A stretch of 38,404 nt of DNA from contig CAIYOV010000226.1 in assembly GCA_903927935.1 (NCBI GenBank), forward strand, positions 1 through 38,404. The letters are read 5' to 3'. Below, piece after piece: positions 23,540-33,700 of the stretch. The translations under genes were made by a program, and so were the position numbers. The first letter of the stretch is position 1. Every line of letters starts with the position of its first letter. Origin of the DNA: an uncultured Bacteroidota bacterium (lineage in GTDB: Bacteria; Bacteroidota; Bacteroidia; Chitinophagales; LD1). The notes below the pieces were generated by a model. The model was not told where the DNA came from. It made no database searches and saw only the letters and a program-made list of their open reading frames with translations.

Positions 23540-23596
23540 ATGAAGAAGCCCCTGAGCATCCAAAACATTATTAAAACTGTTTCAACGTATGAATAA
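23540..23596 (+). CDS. 18-codon upstream ORF overlapping the adhesin start
   Basis: MKKPLSIQNIIKTVSTYE, ending at a TAA inside ATGAATAA so that it overlaps the adhesin ATG. It resembles the adhesin start (MNKPLTLRNLIVLLAF) at M, K, P, L, N and I positions, so it is either a duplicated, decayed start region or a leader peptide. Whether it is translated is unknown. Confidence 0.35.
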   Translation: MKKPLSIQNIIKTVSTYE

Positions 23597-26500
23597 ACCT
23601 CTTACCCTCCGCAACCTGATCGTATTATTAGCTTTCTGGGCAGCCACCGTAAGTATTGCAAGCGCACAATCTTTTACCGAGAACTTTGATGATATTACCA
23701 CATTGCCGGGTAGCGGCTGGGTGCAGGTAAACAACAGCACACCGGTTGGTACCACAGGGTGGTTTCAGGGAAACAGTGTGGTTTTTCCTGCTTTTAACGG
23801 AGCAACTACCGCCTATATAGGCGCTAACTATAATAATACCACCGGTGCAGGCGATATCAGCAACTGGCTGATAATGCCCAACGTTACTTTATACAACGGA
23901 GACGTTATTACCTTTCGCACCCGCACGGTAACCTCACCCGCTTTCCCCGACCGTCTGGAACTGCGCATGAGCACCAATGGTGCAAGTACTAATGTAGGAG
24001 CCGATGCGTCAACGGTAGGAGATTTTTCTACCCTGCTTTTAAGTGTAAACCCAACCCTTACAACATTAGGCTATCCAAGTGCATGGACATTATATACCGT
24101 AACTGTTTCGGGTTTAAGCGGACCAACATCGGGTCGCTATGCATTTCGTTATTACGTTACCAACGGTGGTCCCAGCGGAGCCAATTCTGATTATATGGGA
24201 ATTGATAACATAATTTACACCGCAAATCCTTGTCCCGCAATTACACTTTCTCCGGCTACTTTGCCAGCGGGAACCGGTGGGGTAGCTTACAGCCAGACGG
24301 TTACACAAACAGGGGGCAACGGTATTGCCGCTTTCTCGGTTACATCAGGCAGCTTACCTAATGGACTTTCACTTTCTTCGGGCGGTGCTATAACCGGCAC
24401 ACCATTATTTGCCGGCATTTATTTTTTCACAATAACTGCCACCGATACAAACGGCTGTCCGGGTCAGAACGATTACTCTATTACTGTCAATTGTCCTCCA
24501 CTGTCGGTTAACATAACCGGAACGACTGCGTTGTGTTCGGGCGCTACCGGTAGTCTTACGGCCAGTGCTAATGAACCCAACCCCAGCTTTAACTGGAGCA
24601 ACGGTGATGACCTGACAACAATTACAATTAATACACCCGGCACCTATACGGTAACCGCCAGCGATGCTTATGGCTGTACCGCTACTGCTTCATCGGCCGT
24701 AAATGCACTGGGCGACTTTACCGTAAGCGGAAGCCTGCAGGCAGGTGACGGAATAATTACCGGACCAAGAATGACACGGAATGGAATAGCAACGGACTGT
24801 ACACCGGGCAATGCATGTCCGGGCAATACCGGCACCAACGGGTATTTTTTTGATAAATATAATGTAGTAAACAATGGTGCTGCCGATATCTGCGCAACCA
24901 TTACACTTACAACGGGTTGCGGGTTCAATGTTTTTGCTTCCACTTATCTCGGAAGTTTTAATCCGGCAAATATATGTGCCAACTATCTCGGAAACCTGGG
25001 TTCATCTCCGGTTACCAGCGGTTCATTTACAGCAAGTATACCGGCCAACTCTACGGTTGTGGTAGTGGTGAGCGGTGTAAATTCAGGTGTGGGTTGTGGA
25101 AGCTATACGCTTCAGGTTACCGGGCTTACACAGCCGGTTACTATTACTCCATCGGGTCCAACTACTTTCTGTTCTTATGAGAGTGTTGACTTAACCGCAG
25201 GCGGAGCAAGCAGCTATGTATGGAGCACCGGTGTAAGCACCGCAACCATAACGGTGAATACAGCAAACACTTACACCGTAAGCGGAACCGATTTTAACGG
25301 CTGCACCGCCAGTGCCAGCCAGAATATAAATGTGAATCAGGCACCGGTGGTAGATTTAGGTGGTCCGTATGTTCAATGCGGAGGCACCGTAACTTTAGAT
25401 GCAACCGATGTATACCTTAGTTATGCGTGGAGCGATGGAATTACTACTACAGAAACATTTGTAGCAGGAGTAACCGGCAATTATTCAGTAACTGTTAGTG
25501 ATGAAGCCGGTTGCACAGGTTCCGGTTCAGCAAGCGTAACCATCAACATACCACCTGTAGTTAATTTGGGCGGACCTTATGTAGCATGTATCGGACCGGT
25601 TGTTTTAGATGCGGGCAATCCGGGCAGCTCTTATGAGTGGAGCGATGGAGTTACTACTACTCAAACGCTGTCAGCGGGCACTACGGGTAACTACTCGGTT
25701 ACGGTTACCGATATCAATACCTGTACCGGAAGTGCAATGGCCAGCGTTACTATTAACCTTCCACCATTAAATGAAACGGGCTATACTATCTGTCAGGGGC
25801 TTACGGTTCCTGCAGGAGAGGGCTTAACGGCTTCGGGTTGTGGCGATGTATCAAGTTCGTTTGCAGGCACCACTTCTTTATCGGATCCCACTTTCAACAG
25901 AAGCGTAACCGGAATAAACTACAACGCTTCGGGAATAGGTACAGCCGTGCATTATTTAACGCATACATTTACAGTAGGCACTACCGGTTCTTATACTTTC
26001 AGTATGTGCGGGTTTGATACGTATCTGCACATTTATCAGGGCTCATTTAATCCGGCATTCCCGGCCACTAATTTTTTAGTAGCAGATGATGACGGAAACA
26101 CGGGAGTTTGTAGCGGAGGCTCAAATGCAACTATAACTTTAACTGCAGGAGTTACTTATGTATATGTTGCTACCGGCTTTGGCAATAACAGTGTAGGGCC
26201 GTACAGCGTAACCTTTACCGGTCCGGGTCCGGTATATGAAGGGCCATTGAGCGAACCGTTGTGGTTTAGTTCAGCAGTGGGCGGACCACTGGTGGCTACC
26301 GGTTCTCCGTTCAATCCGGTTGGAACGGCAACTTTGCCAAACACCAACACTCCGGGTACTTATACTTTTTATACAGCTTGTCCCAATTTTCCTAATTGCA
26401 GAATGGCCGTTGACTTTGTAATCAATCCTTCACCGGTGGTTAATTTAGGCGGGCCTTACAATCAGTGCGGAGGCAATGTGCCATTAGATGCAGGAGCAGG

Positions 26501-28913
26501 AAACACTAGCTATTCATGGTCCGATGGTACTTCGGCTCAAACAACCGTTGCTACAACAAGCGGAACTTACACGGTTACCGTGGCTAATTCTTTCAATTGC
26601 AGTGCAACCGGTACAACCGAGGTGTATATACAGCCGGTTCCGGTAGTTAATTTAGGATTAGATGTAACACAATGTGAAGGAACTGTAACTTTAGATGCAG
26701 GCAATCCGGGAAATGTATATCTGTGGTCTGACCAATCATCCAACCAAACACTTACTGTTAGTAACACCGGCATTTACAGTGTAACGGTTGGTGACATTAA
26801 CAGCAATTGCACGGCTACGGATAATGTAAGCGTAACTATCAACCAGGCACCGGTAGTTGATCTTGGAAGCGATGTGGAACAGTGTGGCGGTATAGTAACC
26901 TTAGATGCCGATAACCCGGGGTCTACTTATTTGTGGTCAGACAATTCAACCGGACAAACATTAACAGTAAGTTCCAGCGGCATTTACAGGGTAACCGTAA
27001 CTAACAATACGGGCTGCACCGGCACTGGTTCTATTATTATCAATATATACCCATACCCGACACTTGGCGCAGATAAAACAGACAGCGTTTGCGTAGGTTA
27101 TACAGTTGACCTGAATACTTATTATGCAAACAGCGGGTATGCAAGCTATACGTGGGATACACAAACTCCTTCAGCTGTAGGGGCGGGCGTTTATAATCTT
27201 ATAGTAACCAATTCAGCTGGGTGTGCCGATACCGCAACCGTTACCATTATTAATCGTCAGCAGCCAAATTTAGGTCCTGACTTAGCCGACAGTGTTTGTA
27301 TAGGTTATACGTACGATTTATGGACACTTTATCCGCCTAGCCCTGCTTATGTAACTTATGTTTGGAACACACCAACGCCATCAGTAGTTACTGCCGGAAC
27401 ATATACTTTGATTGTTACCAATGCCAGTGGCTGCAGCGATACATTGAATGCCGTAATTACTACCCGTCAGCAACCTAATCTGGGCCCCGACAAGGCAGAC
27501 AGTGTTTGTGTGGGCTATACGCTTGACCTGACAACATATTATCCAAACACCGGTTATGAAACCTATGTGTGGAACACCGCTACACCGGATAGTGTAGGGC
27601 CGGGAGTATATACCTTAATAGTGTCAAACACCAGCGGATGTTATGATACAGCGGTAATGACAATTACTTATCGCCAGCAGCCAATTGTAACACTGAACAT
27701 GCTTCTGGCAATGTGTTATACTGAACCGCCATTTGAACTTACCGGTGGAATGCCAGCAGGCGGAACCTATGTGGTGGGCGATAGTCTGAATGTAGATACT
27801 TTCAGTGCGGTTCTGTTTGGTATAGGAATACATCATATTACTTACATCTATACTAACGCTTCGGGTTGTACAGATTCGGCAAGTATTGATTTTACTGTTC
27901 ATCCTCAACCAAACATTACAACCGATACTGCTCCGGATTTATGTACCGGTTCATCACCAATGAACCTGAATAATTACTTTACACCTCTGGGGGGGGGTTA
28001 TGTGGGCTTTGGCGTAAGTCAGAATTACTTCTATCCGGCACTCACCGGTGCGGGTAACGACACCATCACCTATTACTATACCGACCAGTTTGGTTGTAAA
28101 GACACTGCAGTATATCCACTATCAGTTAAAAACTCGGTACATGTTTCTCTGGTTACATCAGATGTAGATTTCACTATTTGCCAAAGAGATAATATAACAT
28201 TCACCGCTTCAGGGGCAGAATTTTATCTGTTCTATGTAAACGGAATTGCACAAGACACAGCCCCTTCGCTTTCAAATACTTTTTCTACAAGTTCATTAAA
28301 CAACCATGATGCAGTTTATGTAATAGGAAGCAACAGTTGTTCGGCAGACACCAGCGAATCCATCTTTATAGATGTAATTACCCTACCTACGGTTGATGCC
28401 GGTCCCGACACTACCATTGCATTGGGGCAGATTGTAAATCTTCATACAAAGGCAACCGGTACCGGTCTGTTAATTTACAATTGGACACCTAACTATTGGC
28501 TGAATTTTGCCAACGTTCCTAACCCGACTTATTCCGGTCCGGACACGGTAACGTTTGAAGTAAGAGTTACAGATACTTATGGATGTTGGGGTGCAGATAG
28601 TATTACTATAAATGTTTACGTGCCGGATAACGTGTTGTTGCCGAATATTATTACACCGGATGGTGACGGTAAGAATGATATCTGGAGATTGAACTACAAA
28701 ATAAATCTGGATGGCTCAAACCTTGTCATCTTCAATCGATGGGGCGAAACAGTTTACGAAGCCAATAATTACACGAACGATTGGGACGGAACTTATAAGG
28801 CTACCGGTAAAAAACTGCCGGACGATACGTACTACTATGTGCTGAAAGTACCGGCTCAGAACAATCACGTCTACAAAGGCGCAATCAACATATTAAACGG
28901 AACAGCCAAATAA
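23589..28913 (+). CDS. Large Ig-repeat surface adhesin with T9SS type B (gliding-associated CHU_C) C-terminal domain
   Basis: A 1774-aa secreted protein. Signal peptide 1-26 (ending VSIASAQ). About 27-210 is a cleaved-adhesin/choice-of-anchor-J type domain (FTENFDDITTLPGSGW, GDISNWLIMPNV). About 215-300 is a putative Ig of the He_PIG type (LPNGLSLSSGGAITGTP). Then come several Ig-like repeats: five of the PVVxLGG-x-QCGG-x-LDA type (starting near residues 586, 654, 946, 1017 and 1084) and three of the PNLGPDxADSVCxGYT type (about 1155-1370). The last 95 residues (VLLPNIITPDGDGKNDIW, IFNRWGETVYE, WDGTYKATGKKLPDDTYYY) are the type B sorting domain (PF13585). Such proteins are exported by T9SS and need an SprF-like partner, which is the next gene. 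A G9 tract at 27989-27997 lies within it. Confidence 0.93.
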   Translation: MNKPLTLRNLIVLLAFWAATVSIASAQSFTENFDDITTLPGSGWVQVNNSTPVGTTGWFQGNSVVFPAFNGATTAYIGANYNNTTGAGDISNWLIMPNVTLYNGDVITFRTRTVTSPAFPDRLELRMSTNGASTNVGADASTVGDFSTLLLSVNPTLTTLGYPSAWTLYTVTVSGLSGPTSGRYAFRYYVTNGGPSGANSDYMGIDNIIYTANPCPAITLSPATLPAGTGGVAYSQTVTQTGGNGIAAFSVTSGSLPNGLSLSSGGAITGTPLFAGIYFFTITATDTNGCPGQNDYSITVNCPPLSVNITGTTALCSGATGSLTASANEPNPSFNWSNGDDLTTITINTPGTYTVTASDAYGCTATASSAVNALGDFTVSGSLQAGDGIITGPRMTRNGIATDCTPGNACPGNTGTNGYFFDKYNVVNNGAADICATITLTTGCGFNVFASTYLGSFNPANICANYLGNLGSSPVTSGSFTASIPANSTVVVVVSGVNSGVGCGSYTLQVTGLTQPVTITPSGPTTFCSYESVDLTAGGASSYVWSTGVSTATITVNTANTYTVSGTDFNGCTASASQNINVNQAPVVDLGGPYVQCGGTVTLDATDVYLSYAWSDGITTTETFVAGVTGNYSVTVSDEAGCTGSGSASVTINIPPVVNLGGPYVACIGPVVLDAGNPGSSYEWSDGVTTTQTLSAGTTGNYSVTVTDINTCTGSAMASVTINLPPLNETGYTICQGLTVPAGEGLTASGCGDVSSSFAGTTSLSDPTFNRSVTGINYNASGIGTAVHYLTHTFTVGTTGSYTFSMCGFDTYLHIYQGSFNPAFPATNFLVADDDGNTGVCSGGSNATITLTAGVTYVYVATGFGNNSVGPYSVTFTGPGPVYEGPLSEPLWFSSAVGGPLVATGSPFNPVGTATLPNTNTPGTYTFYTACPNFPNCRMAVDFVINPSPVVNLGGPYNQCGGNVPLDAGAGNTSYSWSDGTSAQTTVATTSGTYTVTVANSFNCSATGTTEVYIQPVPVVNLGLDVTQCEGTVTLDAGNPGNVYLWSDQSSNQTLTVSNTGIYSVTVGDINSNCTATDNVSVTINQAPVVDLGSDVEQCGGIVTLDADNPGSTYLWSDNSTGQTLTVSSSGIYRVTVTNNTGCTGTGSIIINIYPYPTLGADKTDSVCVGYTVDLNTYYANSGYASYTWDTQTPSAVGAGVYNLIVTNSAGCADTATVTIINRQQPNLGPDLADSVCIGYTYDLWTLYPPSPAYVTYVWNTPTPSVVTAGTYTLIVTNASGCSDTLNAVITTRQQPNLGPDKADSVCVGYTLDLTTYYPNTGYETYVWNTATPDSVGPGVYTLIVSNTSGCYDTAVMTITYRQQPIVTLNMLLAMCYTEPPFELTGGMPAGGTYVVGDSLNVDTFSAVLFGIGIHHITYIYTNASGCTDSASIDFTVHPQPNITTDTAPDLCTGSSPMNLNNYFTPLGGGYVGFGVSQNYFYPALTGAGNDTITYYYTDQFGCKDTAVYPLSVKNSVHVSLVTSDVDFTICQRDNITFTASGAEFYLFYVNGIAQDTAPSLSNTFSTSSLNNHDAVYVIGSNSCSADTSESIFIDVITLPTVDAGPDTTIALGQIVNLHTKATGTGLLIYNWTPNYWLNFANVPNPTYSGPDTVTFEVRVTDTYGCWGADSITINVYVPDNVLLPNIITPDGDGKNDIWRLNYKINLDGSNLVIFNRWGETVYEANNYTNDWDGTYKATGKKLPDDTYYYVLKVPAQNNHVYKGAINILNGTAK
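27989..27997 (+). repeat. G9 homopolymer inside the adhesin gene
   Basis: Nine consecutive G encode the LGGG stretch of the adhesin near residue 1467. Such tracts are prone to slippage; a one-base change would truncate the protein before its sorting domain. It is the longest G run I noticed in the window. Confidence 0.9.
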
Positions 28914-29003
28914 GAAATAAGGAAACGGTTTAACCCAATGACAAAATCAAAAACGATGAAATCGAAAATTCACGAATTCAGTTTTCTTAAAAAATATACA
29001 AGC

Positions 29004-30569
29004 ATGAGTAAAAAAATTATCACCCTGTCAGCATTCGCTTTCTTATTCGCTTTGCAAATGAGGGCGCAACAGATTCCGCTATACAGCCAGATGTATTTTA
29101 TGCGCATGCTCTATAATCCGGCACTTACCGGTTATAACGGCAGCAGCAATCTCTATGGTTTCTATCGCGAACAATGGACGGCTATGCCGGGGCACCCTGT
29201 AACAAGAGGGGTGGTTGGCGATGTAAGCTTGTGGAAAGACAGGATAGGAACCGGGTTCCATTTGTATAACGACAACACTGATATTATTCATCGCGTGAAC
29301 GCGCAGATTTATTATGCGCAGAAAATCCGTTTTGCAAAAGACCATCAACTCTCGCTCGGTGTATCGTTAGGTATTATGCAAACGCATGTTGACTTTAATA
29401 ATGTTGTTGCCAACGACTTAGATGATACACACTTACTTGCTGCGGGCAAAAGCGCGGTGGCTTTTGATATGAATGTAGGTCTTGCTTATCAATGGAAAAA
29501 GCTGACAGTTAGTTTTGCCATTCCTCAGGTATTGAATATGAATGCACGAATCACCTCGCAATTAAAAGATTCGAAGTATTCTATGAAGCGCCACTTTATT
29601 ATTGGAGCGAGTTATGAAATAAGTATTAAGAAAGAAGAATGGAATATTGAGCCTAGTGTATTAGTAAAGAAAGGTGCGGCACAGCCTTGGCAGGTAGATG
29701 CCAATATTATGGCCAATTACAAACGCATAGCGTATTTGGGAGTTGGCTACCGCTTAGATTACGGAGTAACCATGCAGGCAGCGGTTCGCATTGCCAAGGC
29801 GGTAACTATCGGCTATGCGTACGAATATCCGATACAAAAGAAAGTGCAGTATTCCTCTACTGCAGGAACGCATGAAGTTATTTTCGGTATAAACTTCGAC
29901 CGGTGGCTGAAAAAAGATCAGAACAAGAAAAATGAATTTGCAAAACAATCGCAGTACGACAGTTTGGCAAATGCTGTAAAAGCATTGCAGGAAAAAGTTG
30001 ATACTACAGCACAGAAGGTAGATTCGATACAAAACAATGTTGACACTTTAAACCAGAAGGGCGGAGAACAGGATCAGCAAATTAAACAACACGAGAAGGA
30101 AATTAAGGAACTGAAAGACCGCTTTGAAGACATAGAGCCTATTGTAAAGGAATACAAAAAGCAAATTGCCGAACATCCGGTTAAAAATTTCCCTAAAACC
30201 GTTGACCAAAATACCACGGCAGCTCCCGGAGATATTCTTCGTCTTAACAACGTAAATTTTGAACGCAACAGCAGTACCTTGGATGAAAATTCTTCTGTAG
30301 AATTAGATAAGGTGGTGTCATTCCTGAAAAACAACAAAAAGATGCACATCAGGATTTTGGGCCACACAGATTATCTGGCATCAGACGAATACAACGGCTG
30401 GCTTTCAAGGTTGAGAGCCAGAGCGGTGGCTGAGTATTTAATGAGTAAAGGCATTGTCGCTAACCGGATTGAAACTATTGGTATGGGCAAAAAGGCTCCA
30501 ATAGCCGATAACGAAACAGAAGAAGGCCGCGCTCTAAACAGACGGGTAGAAATGGAAATACAGAAATAA
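29004..30569 (+). CDS. PorP/SprF-family T9SS outer-membrane protein fused to an OmpA C-terminal domain
   Basis: A 521-aa protein. Signal peptide 1-22 (MSKKIITLSAFAFLFALQMRAQ). About 23-305 is the PorP/SprF beta-barrel (IPLYSQMYFMRMLYNPALTGY, SLWKDRIGTGFHLYND, SVAFDMNVGLAYQWKK-like pattern). About 315-390 is a coiled coil (LANAVKALQEKVDTTAQKVD, QHEKEIKELKDRFEDIEP). About 410-521 is the OmpA/MotB peptidoglycan-binding domain (ILGHTDYLASDEYNGWLSRL with RARAVAEYL, and RALNRRVEMEIQ). SprF-type proteins assist export and anchoring of type B adhesins such as SprB; the OmpA part would tether the complex to the cell wall. It follows the adhesin closely (frame open from 28938; ATG 29004 chosen because it opens the signal peptide), so the pair is probably one operon. 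Confidence 0.93.
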   Translation: MSKKIITLSAFAFLFALQMRAQQIPLYSQMYFMRMLYNPALTGYNGSSNLYGFYREQWTAMPGHPVTRGVVGDVSLWKDRIGTGFHLYNDNTDIIHRVNAQIYYAQKIRFAKDHQLSLGVSLGIMQTHVDFNNVVANDLDDTHLLAAGKSAVAFDMNVGLAYQWKKLTVSFAIPQVLNMNARITSQLKDSKYSMKRHFIIGASYEISIKKEEWNIEPSVLVKKGAAQPWQVDANIMANYKRIAYLGVGYRLDYGVTMQAAVRIAKAVTIGYAYEYPIQKKVQYSSTAGTHEVIFGINFDRWLKKDQNKKNEFAKQSQYDSLANAVKALQEKVDTTAQKVDSIQNNVDTLNQKGGEQDQQIKQHEKEIKELKDRFEDIEPIVKEYKKQIAEHPVKNFPKTVDQNTTAAPGDILRLNNVNFERNSSTLDENSSVELDKVVSFLKNNKKMHIRILGHTDYLASDEYNGWLSRLRARAVAEYLMSKGIVANRIETIGMGKKAPIADNETEEGRALNRRVEMEIQK

Positions 30570-30599
30570 CACAGTAGCTAAAAAATATAATGTTCGGTG

Positions 30600-30633
30600 C
30601 GGGATAGTGTGAAAACACTATCCCGTTTTTTTT
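30600..30633 (+). terminator. Terminator of the adhesin-SprF operon
   Basis: A perfect 11-bp stem (30600-30610 with 30615-30625), a 4-nt loop (GAAA), then eight T. Confidence 0.92.
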
Positions 30634-30759
30634 GCCATTACGACACCGCTTTTTTATGAAAGTGATGCGTATCACTGGAACCGTTGCCCGCCATCATTGC
30701 CAAAGAATTATGTGTCCCCCACATTTGCACTATTCATTTATAAATTAAAAATTACGAAT

Positions 30760-33700
30760 ATGAAAACGAAAAAATTTACACTATTGGTGTTGTTTATAGC
30801 ATCTGTTTTTATATCAAGGGCTGCCGGTATTTCCGGTTCTTGTGCTGATTGGAACGGCTACGTACACTCAAAAGATGCCGGACAAACCGGGTATTATACT
30901 CTCGTTGCAGGTTTAGAAGAAATGGCCGCCCAGACATATCATTATTCGGGTCCGGGCAAAGTAAGCCAGGTAAGAGTATACGGGCATTTTAACGCACTCT
31001 TTACTTACGGCATTCGTTTGCGGGTTTCTGTTTATAATGTTGATGCAAACGGAAGACCAACAACTACTATTCAAACGGAAGATCATGATTGGTATTTGTC
31101 TGATAACGCAACAGGATACATCACCGTTAGCTTTGGAGCCGGAGTTTATGTAAATAATGATTTTGCCGTGGGGGTTTCTATACTTCCTCAGTCATTTCCG
31201 TTCGGAAATACTTTCATGGTGGGTTATACAGGTAATGGTGAAGGCCACGGAGAAGATTTAGCTTCACTCGCAGGAACATCAACCGGTGGAAACTGGGCAA
31301 GTGCTTTATCTGAATTTATTAAAGACGGAGACTTCTATCTGGTTCCACAAATGACCAACTTTAATACACCAGGGTTTACCATACCATCCAGGTGTGTAGC
31401 TACTTCAACAAATATTGCTTTTACAAATACAACCCAAATGAACCGAGATAGTATGTTCAATAGAATCGGACTATCGGGTTACTCTGGTACAAACAAATAT
31501 TATACTTGGAATTTTGGCGATGGCTCACCGGTATCAAATACAGCTAATCCTTCGCATACCTATTCAGCCGCAGGCTCTTATACCGTTACATTAACCAGTA
31601 TAATTGATGGCTGGGACGGCATTTGTTCAGAGGTATATTCAATGGATATATCCGTTGGCTTAAATGTTGGAGCAACGGTTCTTGCCAATATAACTTGTAA
31701 TGGAGGAACAGATGGAAGCGTAACAGCAGCCGGAAGCGGTGGAGCAACACCTTACATTTTTAGCATTGATGGAGAGACATTTCAGTCCGGAAATAGTTTT
31801 ACCGGTTTAAATGCTGGCAATTATATGATGATCGTGGAAGATCACACGGGTTGTAGTTATTCAACTCCATTTACCATAACACAACCAAGCCCGGTAATTT
31901 TTGCAGTTCCCCAAACAACAAATGCCAGTTGTGGAAACATTAACGGACAGATTTTAGTTTCAGCAACAGGAGGTACAGGACCAATCAGATATAAGTTAGG
32001 TACGGGGACCTATAAGGTTAGCGGCCTGTTCACCGGTTTGGCGGCAGGTTCATACACTATTACTGCAAGAGATACAAATTTGTGTACAACTACAATGACC
32101 GTTACGGTAAACGATCAGGGCGGTCCAACGCTTACAGTTGTAAGTACTACCAATGTAAGTTGTAATGGGGATAATGACGGAACAATTGTGTTGTCCGGTT
32201 CTGGCGGAACGGGTGCACTTCAATACAGCATTAACAGTGGGGCTTCCTATCAATCCACTTCATCGTATACAAACTTAACAGCTGGCACCTATGGTGTTCT
32301 GGTAAAAGATGCTGCGGGTTGTAAAACCGGAACTACAGTTACTATCACTCAGCCGGCTCCTTTAAGAATATATGCAACCGCGAATCCTGTAAGTTGCAAC
32401 GGAAGCTATGACGGTGAGGTAAATGTTCTTGCGGCTATCGGAGGAATAGGTTCATTATCGTACAGTGTTAATGGTAACACTTATCAATCAGGAACTAATT
32501 TTCCCGGGCTCAGCAGCGGAACATATACTGTATATGTAAGAGATGTGGCAGGATGCCTCGCATTAACTACAGCAACTATAACCCAACCAGCTCCGGTATC
32601 TGCAACAGTATCAATAGGCAATCCGGGTTGTAACGGGGTTTATGATGGCAGTATTTCAATAGGAGGTTCCGGTGGTTCGGGCGGTTATACTTATAGTCTG
32701 AACGGCATCAACTACGAAAACTATGGCCTTTTCCTGAATTTACCAGGTGGCAATTACACCGTTTATGTAAAGGATAAGAAAGGATGTAATTATAGTACTA
32801 ATGCGGTTCTGACAGAGCCCTCAGCAATCAGCGGAACAGTGCTTACCACTAACTCTACCTGCGGAAATAACAATGGCAGTTTATTGGTAACTGCTTCGGG
32901 TGGTTCAGGCTCCGGTTATCAGTACAGCATTGACGGCACCACATTCAATTCAACCGGTTCATTTACGTTATTGGTTTCGGGAACCTACTATGTGCGGATA
33001 CGGGATGGAGCGGGTTGCGAAAAAGTGGTTTCGGGCAACATTTTTGATTCCAACGGACCAACTATTGTAAACACCAGTCATACTAACATTGCTTGTCATG
33101 ATGGTACCGATGGAAGTATTACAGTTAACACTGTTACCGGAGGAACCGGTGTGCTTCAATACGGTTATGACGGTTCAAACTGGCAAACTGCTACCACTTT
33201 TACCGGATTATCAGCAGGCACTTATACCGTAATGGTAAAAGATGCCAACCAGTGTATCGGTTATGTAAACGAAGTTCTTACCGAGCCGGCTCCGATTGTA
33301 GTTAATACAGGTGTAGTTGACCTGACCTGCCACGGAGTTAACACCGGTAAAATAACAGTGAGCGCCATTGGCGGTGCCGGTACGTTGGCTTATAGTATTA
33401 ACCAGGACAATTCTTACCAATCAAGCAATATCTTCAGCCATCTTTATGCCGGAAACTACAACCTGAAAGTGCGCGATGCGGCAGGTTGCATAGGCACAGC
33501 AAGTGCAGTTGTGACAGAACCGACAGCCATTTCAATTTTAGACGCAGTGCTGAATGTTTCATGTCACGGTGCTGGCAATGGCATTATCTCGATTATTTCT
33601 TCTGGAGGTACAGGTTCTGCAACTTACAGTCTGGATGGCACCACCTATCATACAAGCGGATCGTTTATTAATTTGTCGGGCGGACATTACACGGTTTATG

